Shown here one piece after another: positions 53,163-62,248 of a DNA stretch of 64,000 nt. Every line of letters begins with the position of its first letter. The stretch's first letter is position 1. The stretch is from Paenibacillus montanisoli (lineage in GTDB: Bacteria > Bacillota > Bacilli > Paenibacillales > Paenibacillaceae), in NCBI RefSeq assembly GCF_003268025.1, contig NZ_QLUW01000001.1:744001-808000 (forward strand), given 5' to 3'. The notes under the pieces were generated by a model that was not told the DNA's origin, ran no database searches, and worked only from the letters and a program-made list of their open reading frames with translations. A program made the position numbers and the translations under genes.

Positions 53163-54566
53163 ATGATAAGAGCGCTCGTTGTAGACGATGAGAAGCTTGC
53201 CAGAAAAGGCTTTATTGCTATGGTCCCATGGGAGCAATTTCAAATCGACATCATCGGTGAGGCAGCTAACGGGAAAATTGCGCTTGAATTCATGCAGCAG
53301 CATGAGGTTGATCTCCTATTTGTTGATTTGACCATGCCGATCATGAGCGGCCTGGAGCTGATGAAAGCGGTTGGAGAAAGATTTCCGTCTGCGAGGATGG
53401 TTGTTCTTACTTGTCATCAAGACTTCGATTACATTCAGGAAGCGCTGCGATTGGGCGCGGTAGATTATATTGTAAAAACGCAGTTGGATACGGAGAACTT
53501 CGAAGAAATATTCACGCGGATCGTCAACCGGTATCACAACGAGAAAGTGCACGTATCAAGCGCAGCTCGTACATTGCATCAGAAGGCCGTTCATTATTCG
53601 CTGCTCGTCGACGTATCCGCTTGCGCCGGACAGTCGAACGCCTTCCCCCGAGAGCTGAATAAAACGGAGCATGTATTCGAGATTGTCGGGGGCACCTGGC
53701 TTTTTCGTATGGAGTCCGGTCATGTTTTTGACAGCGACATCCGGCCTTTTATTGCAAACCACGAAAACTGGATATGGGCAGATATCGAGCAAATCAATGA
53801 AGAATCGGTTACCGAGATATGCAGAGCGGTTTGCGCAATAGCTCCGAAGCAGATCTATTATGGCTTTCAGCCCGGGCAAAAAATCGGATTGCTGACGCTG
53901 CTTACGCTGGGATCTGCTGACCAAGAGCATACTGCTGCATGGGCGGAGTTGGAGGCCAAATGGTCGGAGATGAACTGGATTTACGAAGACCGCGTCTATC
54001 ATTCGATGATCGGCGAGCTGGCAGAGCTTAGACCGCATCGCGATACGATCATGAAACTGATCGAAGAGCATCTTGTTTATTGGTTCTCCTTCATAGAGGG
54101 GGGAGAACTGAATGATTTGCTGGAGCGTAAGAGCAACCTATACTTCTGGTATCAAACCACGGCGTGGCTCGAAGCGTTTCGCAGAGCCGTTCATAAGAAG
54201 ACGCAGCAGTATCCTTATTCCTCCGACAATATCATCGTCGTCATGAAAGCGGTTCGGCTTATTCATGAATCGGACGACTATGATTTTAACCGGGACGAAT
54301 TGGCCGCGAAGCTATTAATAAGCGGCAGCTATTTCAGCCGGTGCTTTAAAGATATCGTGGGAATCGCCTACAGCGAGTATAGTAAAGGCTTGCGTTTGAA
54401 GAAAGCGGTTCTCCTGGTCGAGTCTACGAATCTGCCGATATACGTCATTGCTGAAAAAACGGGCTTTCAAGACGAGAAGTATTTCAGCCGGGTCTTCTTC
54501 AAACAATTCGGCCGCAATCCGCAGGAGCACAGGAAACAATTCGGCCTCAGAAGCGGGAGGGTATGA
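53163..54566 (+). CDS. YesN-like response regulator with AraC output domain
   Basis: A 467-residue regulator: receiver domain (1-120, ALVVDDEKLARKGF; phospho-Asp in DLLFVDLTMPIMSG; Lys in DYIVKTQLD), a poorly conserved middle region and a C-terminal AraC DNA-binding domain (about 365-463, DELAAKLLISGSYFSRCFKDIVGIAYSEY and YVIAEKTGFQDEKYFSRVFFKQFGRNPQEHR). AAGGAGG lies before the ATG. It overlaps the kinase gene by an ATGA junction. In Bacillales this type controls adjacent oligosaccharide importers, here the genes from 56490 onward. Confidence 0.94.
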   Translation: MIRALVVDDEKLARKGFIAMVPWEQFQIDIIGEAANGKIALEFMQQHEVDLLFVDLTMPIMSGLELMKAVGERFPSARMVVLTCHQDFDYIQEALRLGAVDYIVKTQLDTENFEEIFTRIVNRYHNEKVHVSSAARTLHQKAVHYSLLVDVSACAGQSNAFPRELNKTEHVFEIVGGTWLFRMESGHVFDSDIRPFIANHENWIWADIEQINEESVTEICRAVCAIAPKQIYYGFQPGQKIGLLTLLTLGSADQEHTAAWAELEAKWSEMNWIYEDRVYHSMIGELAELRPHRDTIMKLIEEHLVYWFSFIEGGELNDLLERKSNLYFWYQTTAWLEAFRRAVHKKTQQYPYSSDNIIVVMKAVRLIHESDDYDFNRDELAAKLLISGSYFSRCFKDIVGIAYSEYSKGLRLKKAVLLVESTNLPIYVIAEKTGFQDEKYFSRVFFKQFGRNPQEHRKQFGLRSGRV

Positions 54567-56347
54567 TGGTCGCGTTCATTCCGAAGCAAAGGAAAGCCCA
54601 TTCGCTAAAAAATAGGCTCATCCTGATTCTGCTGCTCAGCGCATTGATCCCGTTAGCGCTGCTGGGCTGGGTATCGTACAGATCAATTGAAGAAATTACG
54701 ACCAAGAAAATTGAAAGCGGTTTATTTAATTCTTTAAACCAGGGCAGCTACAACCTGCAAAGCACGCTCAATAACATGGATTATGCTTCCCTGCAGCTTA
54801 CGAATGAAGGCAGCGTCGGACAGAAATTAACGGACTATTTAACGACGGGCAGCGTCTATCAGCAAATGGAGCTGAGTCAGGATATTCAGCAAAACTTGAA
54901 CCTGGTTAACTTTACGAACCCCAATCTCGGAGTCATGTTTTATTATTTTCCGAAGAAAAGCGAGGTCAGGTTTGAAAACTTAGCGGTAGAACCCGGCTTC
55001 AGCTTCAATAAGCTGCCCCATCTCGCAGAAGGGAAAGCCGTCACCTTCTACGGGCCTCACGAGACGCTTTACAGGTATGGGACGAAGAAGGTGGTCTTCT
55101 CTTTGGTAAGGCCAGTGTACTTGACGGCAGAGGACCAAGTGTATCTGTACGTGGAAACGAACAACAAACTGTTCGAGCAAATTATGGACAAGCAGCAATA
55201 CGGCATGAAAGCCGCGAATGTATTGATCAACGACCAAGGCGGAATCGTTTACAGCGATCTTCCGGATAAGTTCAAGCTTGGGAAGACATATGCGATATCC
55301 CGTAAGGACGATACGTTTAAAGAAAAGCAGGGCGATTACTATCTGTTCGGCAAGCATAATGAGCAGGGCTGGACGTTAATGGTCGTCATTGCCAAACAGG
55401 ATTTTGAAAAAGAATTCAATACGTGGCTGCTTAAATATATCTTGATCGGATCCGGAAGCTTGTCCATCAGCCTGCTGTTTGCTTATGTGCTGTGGAGAAC
55501 GGTTTACCGCCCATTAAAGAAGGTTGGCCATGACATACAGTTGTTGTCATCAAGCAAATTCGACTCCCCCGTATCCTATACCAACGTGAAAGAGTTCGAC
55601 ATTGTCATGCAAAAATCGTATCAGATGAGAACCCGAATCCAAGATCTGATTACTGAAATCGAACAAAGGGAAAACAACAAGCGAAAGCTGGAAGTGGAGA
55701 AGCTGCTCTACCAAATTAATCCCCATTTCATCCATAACACGTTAAATACGATTCAATGGCTCGCCCGAATGAAGGGCCAAACGGAGATCGATCAGCTCGT
55801 TTCCGTATTTGCCCGCATTCTTCATTACAATCTTGGGAAAAAAGGCGAGATCGTCGCGCTGAAGGAAGAGCTGGAAGCTTTGCGGGATTATATCGCGCTG
55901 CAGCGCGTCAGGTACGATTGCGAGTTTCAAGTGGTTACCGACATCGACGATGGACTGCATCATACGGATGTTCCCCGGTTCATCCTGCAGCCCATTATCG
56001 AGAACGCGCTTTATCACGGCTTGAGCGAGGAGAACGGCAAAATCACGCTCCATATTCATAAGGTCAGGGATCATTATTTGAGCATTAAAGTGGAGGATAA
56101 CGGCGAAGGCATGACGGAGGACGAAATCGCCAAAGTCATGCTGGAAGAGAAGAATCCGCTGCGAGAATCGGGGCTTGGGATCGGACTCGATTACGTTAAA
56201 CGCGTCCTTCATGCGCATTATGGCGACGATTGCCGGTTCACGATCGAGAGCAGGATCGGGGAAGGAACGGTCGTTATGCTGATGATCCCTCTCCATGTAA
56301 CCGAGGCAGCGGGCAGCAAGAGGTATGAATATGGTTACAGCGGGTGA
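54563..56347 (+). CDS. YesM-like sensor histidine kinase
   Basis: A 594-residue membrane kinase: first membrane segment at about 20-40, extracellular Cache-type sensor region (about 45-290), second membrane segment near 292-312, HAMP, then the His_kinase domain with INPHFIHNTLNTIQWLARMKG (phospho-His in NPHF) and ATP-binding motifs QPIIENALYHGLSE, VEDNGEGM and ESGLGIGLDYVKRVLHAHYGD. It starts within the stop of the regulator gene (ATGATG; the second ATG at 54566 is equally likely by spacing). It probably senses an extracellular sugar or glycan fragment. Confidence 0.94.
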   Translation: MMVAFIPKQRKAHSLKNRLILILLLSALIPLALLGWVSYRSIEEITTKKIESGLFNSLNQGSYNLQSTLNNMDYASLQLTNEGSVGQKLTDYLTTGSVYQQMELSQDIQQNLNLVNFTNPNLGVMFYYFPKKSEVRFENLAVEPGFSFNKLPHLAEGKAVTFYGPHETLYRYGTKKVVFSLVRPVYLTAEDQVYLYVETNNKLFEQIMDKQQYGMKAANVLINDQGGIVYSDLPDKFKLGKTYAISRKDDTFKEKQGDYYLFGKHNEQGWTLMVVIAKQDFEKEFNTWLLKYILIGSGSLSISLLFAYVLWRTVYRPLKKVGHDIQLLSSSKFDSPVSYTNVKEFDIVMQKSYQMRTRIQDLITEIEQRENNKRKLEVEKLLYQINPHFIHNTLNTIQWLARMKGQTEIDQLVSVFARILHYNLGKKGEIVALKEELEALRDYIALQRVRYDCEFQVVTDIDDGLHHTDVPRFILQPIIENALYHGLSEENGKITLHIHKVRDHYLSIKVEDNGEGMTEDEIAKVMLEEKNPLRESGLGIGLDYVKRVLHAHYGDDCRFTIESRIGEGTVVMLMIPLHVTEAAGSKRYEYGYSG

Positions 56348-56489
56348 GAAAATGGATTTTATAGAGAAGAGTAAAGCCAATCCGGAACGATATTCGCACC
56401 ACGATGAGCAGGCTTCCCTCTCAGCATTTGTCCTTTCGCAGGTAAGATAGAGACGTAGTCCACCAAACAATCATCTAGGGGGAAGAAGG

Positions 56490-58211
56490 ATGAAGGAGAA
56501 AAAGGGCAAATGGGCAGCGCTTAGTCTAGTTTCGCTCATGCTTTTGGTAAGCGCTTGCGGAGGCAACAACGGCAATATCGCTAGCAACACAACGGCTGAC
56601 ACGACCACCAACACGTCAACGAATACAACTACGTCTTCGGATGAACCGGCTGCGTCGAATACCTCGTCCGATGCGGCTAAGCCGGATCCATTCGGTAAAT
56701 TCGATCAGCCGATCTCACTCAAAATTTCCAAATTAATAAACTCGAAAAATATTACTTTTCCAAACGGGGATACAGTTGAAAACAATGAGTTCACACGTTA
56801 TGTCGAACAGAAATTAAACGTTAAGGTGACGCATGCTTGGCAGGTGGAAACTCCCGAGGCGTATGATCAGAAGATGGGTGTATCCATGGCGAGCCGCGAT
56901 CTGCCGGATGCCTTCATTGTAAACGAATCGCAGCTCAAGCAGCTGGTAGCGGCAGATCTCATTGAAGATTTGACAGATGTTTATAAAGACAACATCAGTC
57001 CGCTTATTAAAGGGTACTATGATTCCTATGGCGATCGCGTTCTGGGAAGAGCGACGTTTGACGGTAAATTGATGGCGCTTCCAAATACAAATATCGGTCA
57101 GCAATACAATATTATGTGGATTCGCCAGGACTGGCTCGATAAATACGGCCTTCAAGTGCCTAAAACACTAGATGAGCTGAATCAAGTAGCCAAAACGTTC
57201 ATTGATAATGATGCTGACGGTCACGGCAAGCATGATACGCTTGGCATTACCGGCGTTCCGTCCCTAGCCGGCTGGAATAATTTTGGCGGATTTGATCCGA
57301 TCTTCAGTACGTTCCATGCAACCAAGGGTCAATGGCAGAAGGACGCTTCAGGAAATCTCGTATACAGCTCGACATTGCCGGAGATGAAAGCAGCTTTGGG
57401 CAAGTTGCGCGACATGTATGCACAAGGCATTATCGACAAGCAGTTCGCCATCCGCAAGGATCCTGCTGAGGTCGTGGCTAACAACCAAGTCGGCATCGTC
57501 TTCGGACCATGGTGGATATCCTATTGGCCGCTGAATGATTCGGTTAAGAATGATCCGAAAGCGGAGTGGAAGCCTTATATCGCTCCTCTCGATGCGGACG
57601 GTAAGTTCAATACCGTTGACCAAGATCCGACCGGCAGTTTCCTTGTCGTAAGGAAAGGTTACGAGCATCCGGATGCTGTCGTCCGTGTACTGAATGTAGA
57701 ATATAACGGAATTAGAAAAATTGATCCTGATGCGCTGAATATTTACAAAGATCATCAAGAGATTGTACAAAAATGGGAATTGTGGCCATATACGCTGCAA
57801 GTCGGCCCAGAGACAACGGTATATGACACGCATGCGCAGGCTCAAGCAGCCGTCGATGCCAAAGACGATTCATCGTTAGATACCGAGCTTAAAAGCTGGT
57901 ATGCGGATTACTTCAAGAATCAAGCTGATCCTAAGAAAGACTTGGCCGCTTGGGCTAATGCAACCGCTAGATTTGAAGGTGCTGCATTGATGAATGACGA
58001 TCACGTTGTCATTACGCGGAATCAATTCTGGGGTAAAACAAAGACGATGGCTACGAAGTGGTCGATACTGGAGAAGCTCGAGAACGAAACGTTCCTTAAA
58101 ATTATTATGGGCGAACAACCGCTGGACAGCTTCGATACGTTCGTAGACCAATGGAATAGCCTTGGAGGAAAACAAATTCTCAAGGAGATTGCTGAGGAAA
58201 CAAACAAATAG
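56490..58211 (+). CDS. LplA-like ABC transporter binding lipoprotein
   Basis: A 573-residue solute-binding protein: signal peptide with lipobox LVSAC near residue 23, Thr/Ser/Asn-rich linker to about residue 70, then a large binding domain (LKISKLINSKNITFPNGDTVENNE; QQYNIMWIRQDWLDKYGLQVPKTLDELNQV). Length and layout match LplA/YtcQ-type proteins that pair with LplB/LplC permeases and YesN/YesM systems. GGGGGAAGAAGG precedes the ATG. A perfect hairpin follows the stop. The ligand is presumably an oligosaccharide that the downstream DUF5054 enzyme processes. Confidence 0.93.
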   Translation: MKEKKGKWAALSLVSLMLLVSACGGNNGNIASNTTADTTTNTSTNTTTSSDEPAASNTSSDAAKPDPFGKFDQPISLKISKLINSKNITFPNGDTVENNEFTRYVEQKLNVKVTHAWQVETPEAYDQKMGVSMASRDLPDAFIVNESQLKQLVAADLIEDLTDVYKDNISPLIKGYYDSYGDRVLGRATFDGKLMALPNTNIGQQYNIMWIRQDWLDKYGLQVPKTLDELNQVAKTFIDNDADGHGKHDTLGITGVPSLAGWNNFGGFDPIFSTFHATKGQWQKDASGNLVYSSTLPEMKAALGKLRDMYAQGIIDKQFAIRKDPAEVVANNQVGIVFGPWWISYWPLNDSVKNDPKAEWKPYIAPLDADGKFNTVDQDPTGSFLVVRKGYEHPDAVVRVLNVEYNGIRKIDPDALNIYKDHQEIVQKWELWPYTLQVGPETTVYDTHAQAQAAVDAKDDSSLDTELKSWYADYFKNQADPKKDLAAWANATARFEGAALMNDDHVVITRNQFWGKTKTMATKWSILEKLENETFLKIIMGEQPLDSFDTFVDQWNSLGGKQILKEIAEETNK

Positions 58212-58218
58212 CATGATG

Positions 58219-58252
58219 GGAAAGCGCCAACTCTGATAAGCTGGCGCTTTCC
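58219..58252 (+). other. mRNA hairpin between binding-protein and permease genes
   Basis: GGAAAGCGCCA / TGGCGCTTTCC, a perfect 11-bp stem with only a weak T stretch. Probably a partial terminator or 3' stabiliser that lowers permease relative to binding-protein expression. Confidence 0.65.
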
Positions 58253-58286
58253 TTATATCACTACTTAAATGATGGGTGGAACACTA

Positions 58287-59177
58287 ATGATATCGAAAAA
58301 ATGGCTACTCAACTATCACTTGATGCTGCTTCCGGGGATTTTGCTTCTTATTGTATTCAGCACGATTCCGATTTTTGGTGTCGTTATCGCCTTTCAAAAC
58401 TTTATTCCGGGAATTCCGATCTTCAAGCAAGACTGGGCGGGGCTTGATAATTTCAAATTTATGTTTCAGCTTCCGGACAGCAGACGCGTGTTTGTCAATA
58501 CAATTGTTATCGCTTCCATGAAGATTGTCCTTGGCATGATCATCCCCGTCACCTTTGCATTATTGCTGAACGAAATTCGCGTGCGTTCCTTTAAACGGCT
58601 GGTTCAAACCATCGTTTATTTGCCGCACTTCATGTCCTGGGTTATTTTATCCGGCATATTGATTGCGATGCTATCCATAGACGGAATTGTAAACCAGATC
58701 ATAGGCTTGTTTCACGTCGATCCCATTATGTTTTTGGCCAGCAATCAGTATTTTCGCCATATTATCGTATGGAGCGATGTGCTGAAAGAGTTTGGTTTCA
58801 GCGCCATTGTTTATTTGGCTGCACTTGCGGGAATTAATCCCTCGCTCTATGAAGCGGCTGAGATCGACGGAGCCTCGAGGACCCGCAAGTTGTTCCATGT
58901 GACGATTCCCGGCATTATGCCTACGATTGTGTTGTTATCGACGCTTAGCCTCGGTAATATTCTGAACGCCGGATTCGATCAAGTATTTAACCTCTACAAT
59001 CCGCTCGTATACTCGACTGGCGATATTGTGGATACGTACGTCTATCGCATCGGCTTAGTGGAAGCGCAATACGGATTGGCTACCTCTGTCGGACTGCTGA
59101 AGTCCGTGATTGCCATTATATTAATTGCCGTCTCTAATAAATTAGCCGACAAATTTGCAAACTATCGCATCTTCTAG
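58287..59177 (+). CDS. LplB-like ABC permease
   Basis: A 296-residue membrane protein with six hydrophobic segments and the EAA loop INPSLYEAAEIDGASRTRKLFHVTIPGI near residue 200. It starts at MISKKWLLNYHLMLLPG, where GGTGGA gives better spacing than the ATGs six codons upstream. DWAGLDNFKFMF and YNPLVYSTGDIVDTYVYR are typical of LplB proteins. It pairs with the permease at 59194. No ATPase gene is in the operon. Confidence 0.93.
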   Translation: MISKKWLLNYHLMLLPGILLLIVFSTIPIFGVVIAFQNFIPGIPIFKQDWAGLDNFKFMFQLPDSRRVFVNTIVIASMKIVLGMIIPVTFALLLNEIRVRSFKRLVQTIVYLPHFMSWVILSGILIAMLSIDGIVNQIIGLFHVDPIMFLASNQYFRHIIVWSDVLKEFGFSAIVYLAALAGINPSLYEAAEIDGASRTRKLFHVTIPGIMPTIVLLSTLSLGNILNAGFDQVFNLYNPLVYSTGDIVDTYVYRIGLVEAQYGLATSVGLLKSVIAIILIAVSNKLADKFANYRIF

Positions 59178-59193
59178 AGAAAGGGGTCTAGGC

Positions 59194-60087
59194 ATGGTTC
59201 TTTCAAAATCTTGGGGCACCCGCGGTGCAGATATCGTTATCTTTGCTCTCTTAGCCATTGTGGCTTGCATATCTTTATTCCCTCTCTGGTACACGATTGC
59301 GCTTTCTTTCAGTGATAAAGCGGCGGTAAATGCCGGTAGGGTATTTGCTTGGCCTGTTGGCTTCAATCTATCTTCTTATAAAATCATACTGGAGGACCAT
59401 AAATTTTTTGCAGCCTTTCTTATTTCGGTGAAAAGAGTGCTGCTTGGCGGAGCGATTAACTTCGTATTGACCGTCATTATGGCTTACCCGTTAGCTAGAG
59501 ATAACAAAATGTTCCCGGGAAGAAAGTTTTACGTGTGGTATCTGGTGTTCAGCATGCTCTTCTCCGGCGGCCTCATCCCGCTCTATATGACGATTACGGA
59601 ACTACATTTGCAAAATACGATTTGGTCGCTCGTTTTGCCTGGCGCAGTCCCGATTTTCAATGTCATTCTCATCATGAATTTTTTCCGGAATTTGCCCAAA
59701 GAGCTCGAGGAAGCGGCAGTCGTTGACGGTGCCGGACCTTGGTATACGCTAATCCGCATTTTTATTCCGGTCTCGATGCCTGCTTTGGCGACAGTTACGT
59801 TGTTCAGTATTGTCGGTCATTGGAACTCATTCTTCGACGGATTGATCTATATGAATAAGCCGGAAAACTATCCGCTTCAGACCTATATACAACAGCTAGT
59901 CGTTCGGATTGATCCAGCGCTAATGCAAACGCTGACGACGGAGCAATTAATAGAATTGTCGAAGGCGTCAGACAAGACGCTGAACTCAGCCAAGCTGATC
60001 GTGGCGATGATTCCGCTGCTGCTCATTTATCCGTTTTTGCAAAAATATTTCGTTCACGGCATCGTACTTGGTTCGGTGAAAGAATAG
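59194..60087 (+). CDS. LplC-like ABC permease
   Basis: A 297-residue membrane protein with six hydrophobic segments and the EAA loop LPKELEEAAVVDGAGPWYTLIRIFIPVSMP near residue 180. The C-terminal YPFLQKYFVHGIVLGSVKE is the usual LplC ending. It starts at MVLSKSWGTRGADIV behind AAAGGGG. The frame is open 13 codons further upstream inside the LplB gene, without a ribosome site. Confidence 0.93.
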   Translation: MVLSKSWGTRGADIVIFALLAIVACISLFPLWYTIALSFSDKAAVNAGRVFAWPVGFNLSSYKIILEDHKFFAAFLISVKRVLLGGAINFVLTVIMAYPLARDNKMFPGRKFYVWYLVFSMLFSGGLIPLYMTITELHLQNTIWSLVLPGAVPIFNVILIMNFFRNLPKELEEAAVVDGAGPWYTLIRIFIPVSMPALATVTLFSIVGHWNSFFDGLIYMNKPENYPLQTYIQQLVVRIDPALMQTLTTEQLIELSKASDKTLNSAKLIVAMIPLLLIYPFLQKYFVHGIVLGSVKE

Positions 60088-60102
60088 AGGGAGAGGCAGA
60101 CA

Positions 60103-62196
60103 GTGAAAAAAATCCATGTTATTTTCAAGACCCATTTGGATATCGGATTTACCGATTATGCGCATAAAGTCAGTGAACAATATTTCCAGTCCTTTATTCC
60201 CGAAGCGATCAAGCTGGCGAAGCAGCTGCGGCTGGAAAACGGACGGGAGCAATTCGTATGGACGACAGGTTCCTGGCTCATTCATGAATATCTCAAGCAG
60301 GCTTCGGAGGAAGCGCGCAGTGAGATGGAAGAGGCCATTGCTCAAGGAAGCATCGTATGGCATGGGCTGCCGTTTACGACGCATACCGAGCTACTGGATC
60401 CGCTGCTGTTCGAGTATGGCTTATCGATCGCGCAGCGACTGAATGCAAGATACGGTAAGCATACGATTGCAGCCAAAATGACCGATGTGCCCGGCCATAC
60501 GATCGGCATGGTTTCGCATATGGCCAAGTATGGCATCCATTATTTGCACCTGGGGGTCAATCCGGCCTCGAAAGCTCCGAGCGTACCCGACATTTTCATA
60601 TGGAGAGGGAAGGACGGCTCCGAGCTTATCGTCAATTATGCGGGAACTTATGGCAACTTGACCGCAGTCGCAGGTTGCGATGAGGCGATGTACTTCGCGC
60701 ATACGGGCGATAATGCAGGTCCGCCATCAGCAGAGGAGATCAAACTGGAATTCGCCAGACTTGCCGAGCAATATCCGGAGGCCGACATTGAGGCGTCTAC
60801 GATGAATGCGTTTGCCGAGAAATTGCTGACGATCAAAGACCGTCTACCCGTGATTACGGAGGAAATCGGAGACTCGTGGATACACGGGGCGGCTTCGGAC
60901 CCGCTCAAAATTTCGCAATACCGAGAGCTGCTGCGGTTGCGCGACAAATGGCTGCAGGAAGGCAGGCTGGATCCCGCTAGCCCGGAATATGCCGGCTTCT
61001 GCGATCAGCTGATCTTGATTCCCGAGCATACCTGGGGGATGGACGAGAAAAAATATTTAACGGATTTCAAGAACTACTCTGTCCGGGATTTTCATTCCGC
61101 AAGAGAGGCCGATCTTGTTGCCAATGATGCGGTGCCGGCTAAATACAGCTACCTTGGCTATTTTTCATTGGATTCTAACCTGTCTTCGGAATTGCAGGGC
61201 AAGTCCGGTGCGAAAACCTTTTCGAGATTCGAGCGGTCCTGGCAGGAGCAACGGGATTACTTGAGCCGGGCCATGGCATCGTTATCTAAGGATAAGCAGG
61301 ATGAAGCGCTTCAATCGATCGCCAGCCTGACTCCGAGCGGAGCTGTGATGCAGTCCGAACGGGAGCTCCGCGTGCGCCGCAAGTACAATTTGGGGTGCTT
61401 CCTCGTCGAGTTCGATCAAGATGGTTCGATTTGCGGGCTAACCGATCGGGACGGAAAGGTTTGGGCGGATGAGAGGCATCGTTTAGGAACCTATGAATAT
61501 GAAACGCTTGGTCTTGATCACTATAACGCGTGGTTCCTAGACTATGTCGAGAAGTGGGAGCAAACGCACAGCTGGGCGGATGCGGACTTCGGTAAACCAG
61601 GCATGGAATTTGCGGAGCCGCGACCAGCGCACCTTCGTTTCTCGCCACGGCTTAATCGTATCGCGGCTCGATCGGAGGAGGACTACGACCTTGTGCAGCT
61701 GCGGCTCGAAATGGAAGAAGAATGCGTGACAGTGCATGGTGCTCCGCGAGAGGTCCATATCCAATATAAATTTTACAAAGAACAGAAGAAGATCGAGACC
61801 GAATTAAGCTGGTTTGATAAACAGGCCTACCGGCTGCCGGAAGCGTCCTGGTTCTCGTTAAACCTTAAAGTGGACAACGCCAATCAATGGAAGCTCGACA
61901 AAATGGGAGCGCTCGTATCGCCGCTCGATGTCGTGAAAAATGGAAACAGAAGCATGCATGCCGTAAATACAGGCGTTTATTACGAAGGAAGCGACGCCAA
62001 AATTCAGCTGGAAACGCTTGATGCGCCGATCGTTTCTCCCGGTGAGAAGCGGATGCTGCGGTTCGACCAGCGCTTTGCTCCGCTCGAAGGAGGCATGCAT
62101 TTTAATCTGCATAACAATGTCTGGGGAACGAATTTCCGGATGTGGTTCGAGGAAAATATGACGTATCGCTTTGTGCTTCGTATCGAGGATAAATAA
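60103..62196 (+). CDS. GH38-like DUF5054 protein
   Basis: A 697-residue cytosolic protein starting with GTG (GAGGGAGAGG upstream), 15 bases after the permease gene. The N-terminal half is like the seven-stranded barrel of GH38 alpha-mannosidases: zinc ligands His11-x-Asp13 in IFKTHLDIGFTDYAHK and the nucleophile-type Asp128 in AAKMTDVPGHTIGM. The C-terminal half is beta-rich. DUF5054 proteins are usually annotated only by domain, and their substrate is not established to my knowledge. The operon places it downstream of an oligosaccharide importer, suggesting breakdown of an imported glycan. Confidence 0.82.
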   Translation: MKKIHVIFKTHLDIGFTDYAHKVSEQYFQSFIPEAIKLAKQLRLENGREQFVWTTGSWLIHEYLKQASEEARSEMEEAIAQGSIVWHGLPFTTHTELLDPLLFEYGLSIAQRLNARYGKHTIAAKMTDVPGHTIGMVSHMAKYGIHYLHLGVNPASKAPSVPDIFIWRGKDGSELIVNYAGTYGNLTAVAGCDEAMYFAHTGDNAGPPSAEEIKLEFARLAEQYPEADIEASTMNAFAEKLLTIKDRLPVITEEIGDSWIHGAASDPLKISQYRELLRLRDKWLQEGRLDPASPEYAGFCDQLILIPEHTWGMDEKKYLTDFKNYSVRDFHSAREADLVANDAVPAKYSYLGYFSLDSNLSSELQGKSGAKTFSRFERSWQEQRDYLSRAMASLSKDKQDEALQSIASLTPSGAVMQSERELRVRRKYNLGCFLVEFDQDGSICGLTDRDGKVWADERHRLGTYEYETLGLDHYNAWFLDYVEKWEQTHSWADADFGKPGMEFAEPRPAHLRFSPRLNRIAARSEEDYDLVQLRLEMEEECVTVHGAPREVHIQYKFYKEQKKIETELSWFDKQAYRLPEASWFSLNLKVDNANQWKLDKMGALVSPLDVVKNGNRSMHAVNTGVYYEGSDAKIQLETLDAPIVSPGEKRMLRFDQRFAPLEGGMHFNLHNNVWGTNFRMWFEENMTYRFVLRIEDK

Positions 62197-62204
62197 TGAA
62201 CATC

Positions 62205-62238
62205 AAAAAAGGCGGCCCTTATATAAGGGCCACCTTTT
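62205..62238. terminator. Bidirectional terminator
   Basis: AAAAGG-C-GGCCCTTAT / ATAAGGGCC-A-CCTTTT between the convergent DUF5054 and dehydrogenase genes. Confidence 0.85.
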
Positions 62239-62248
62239 ACACGATCGC

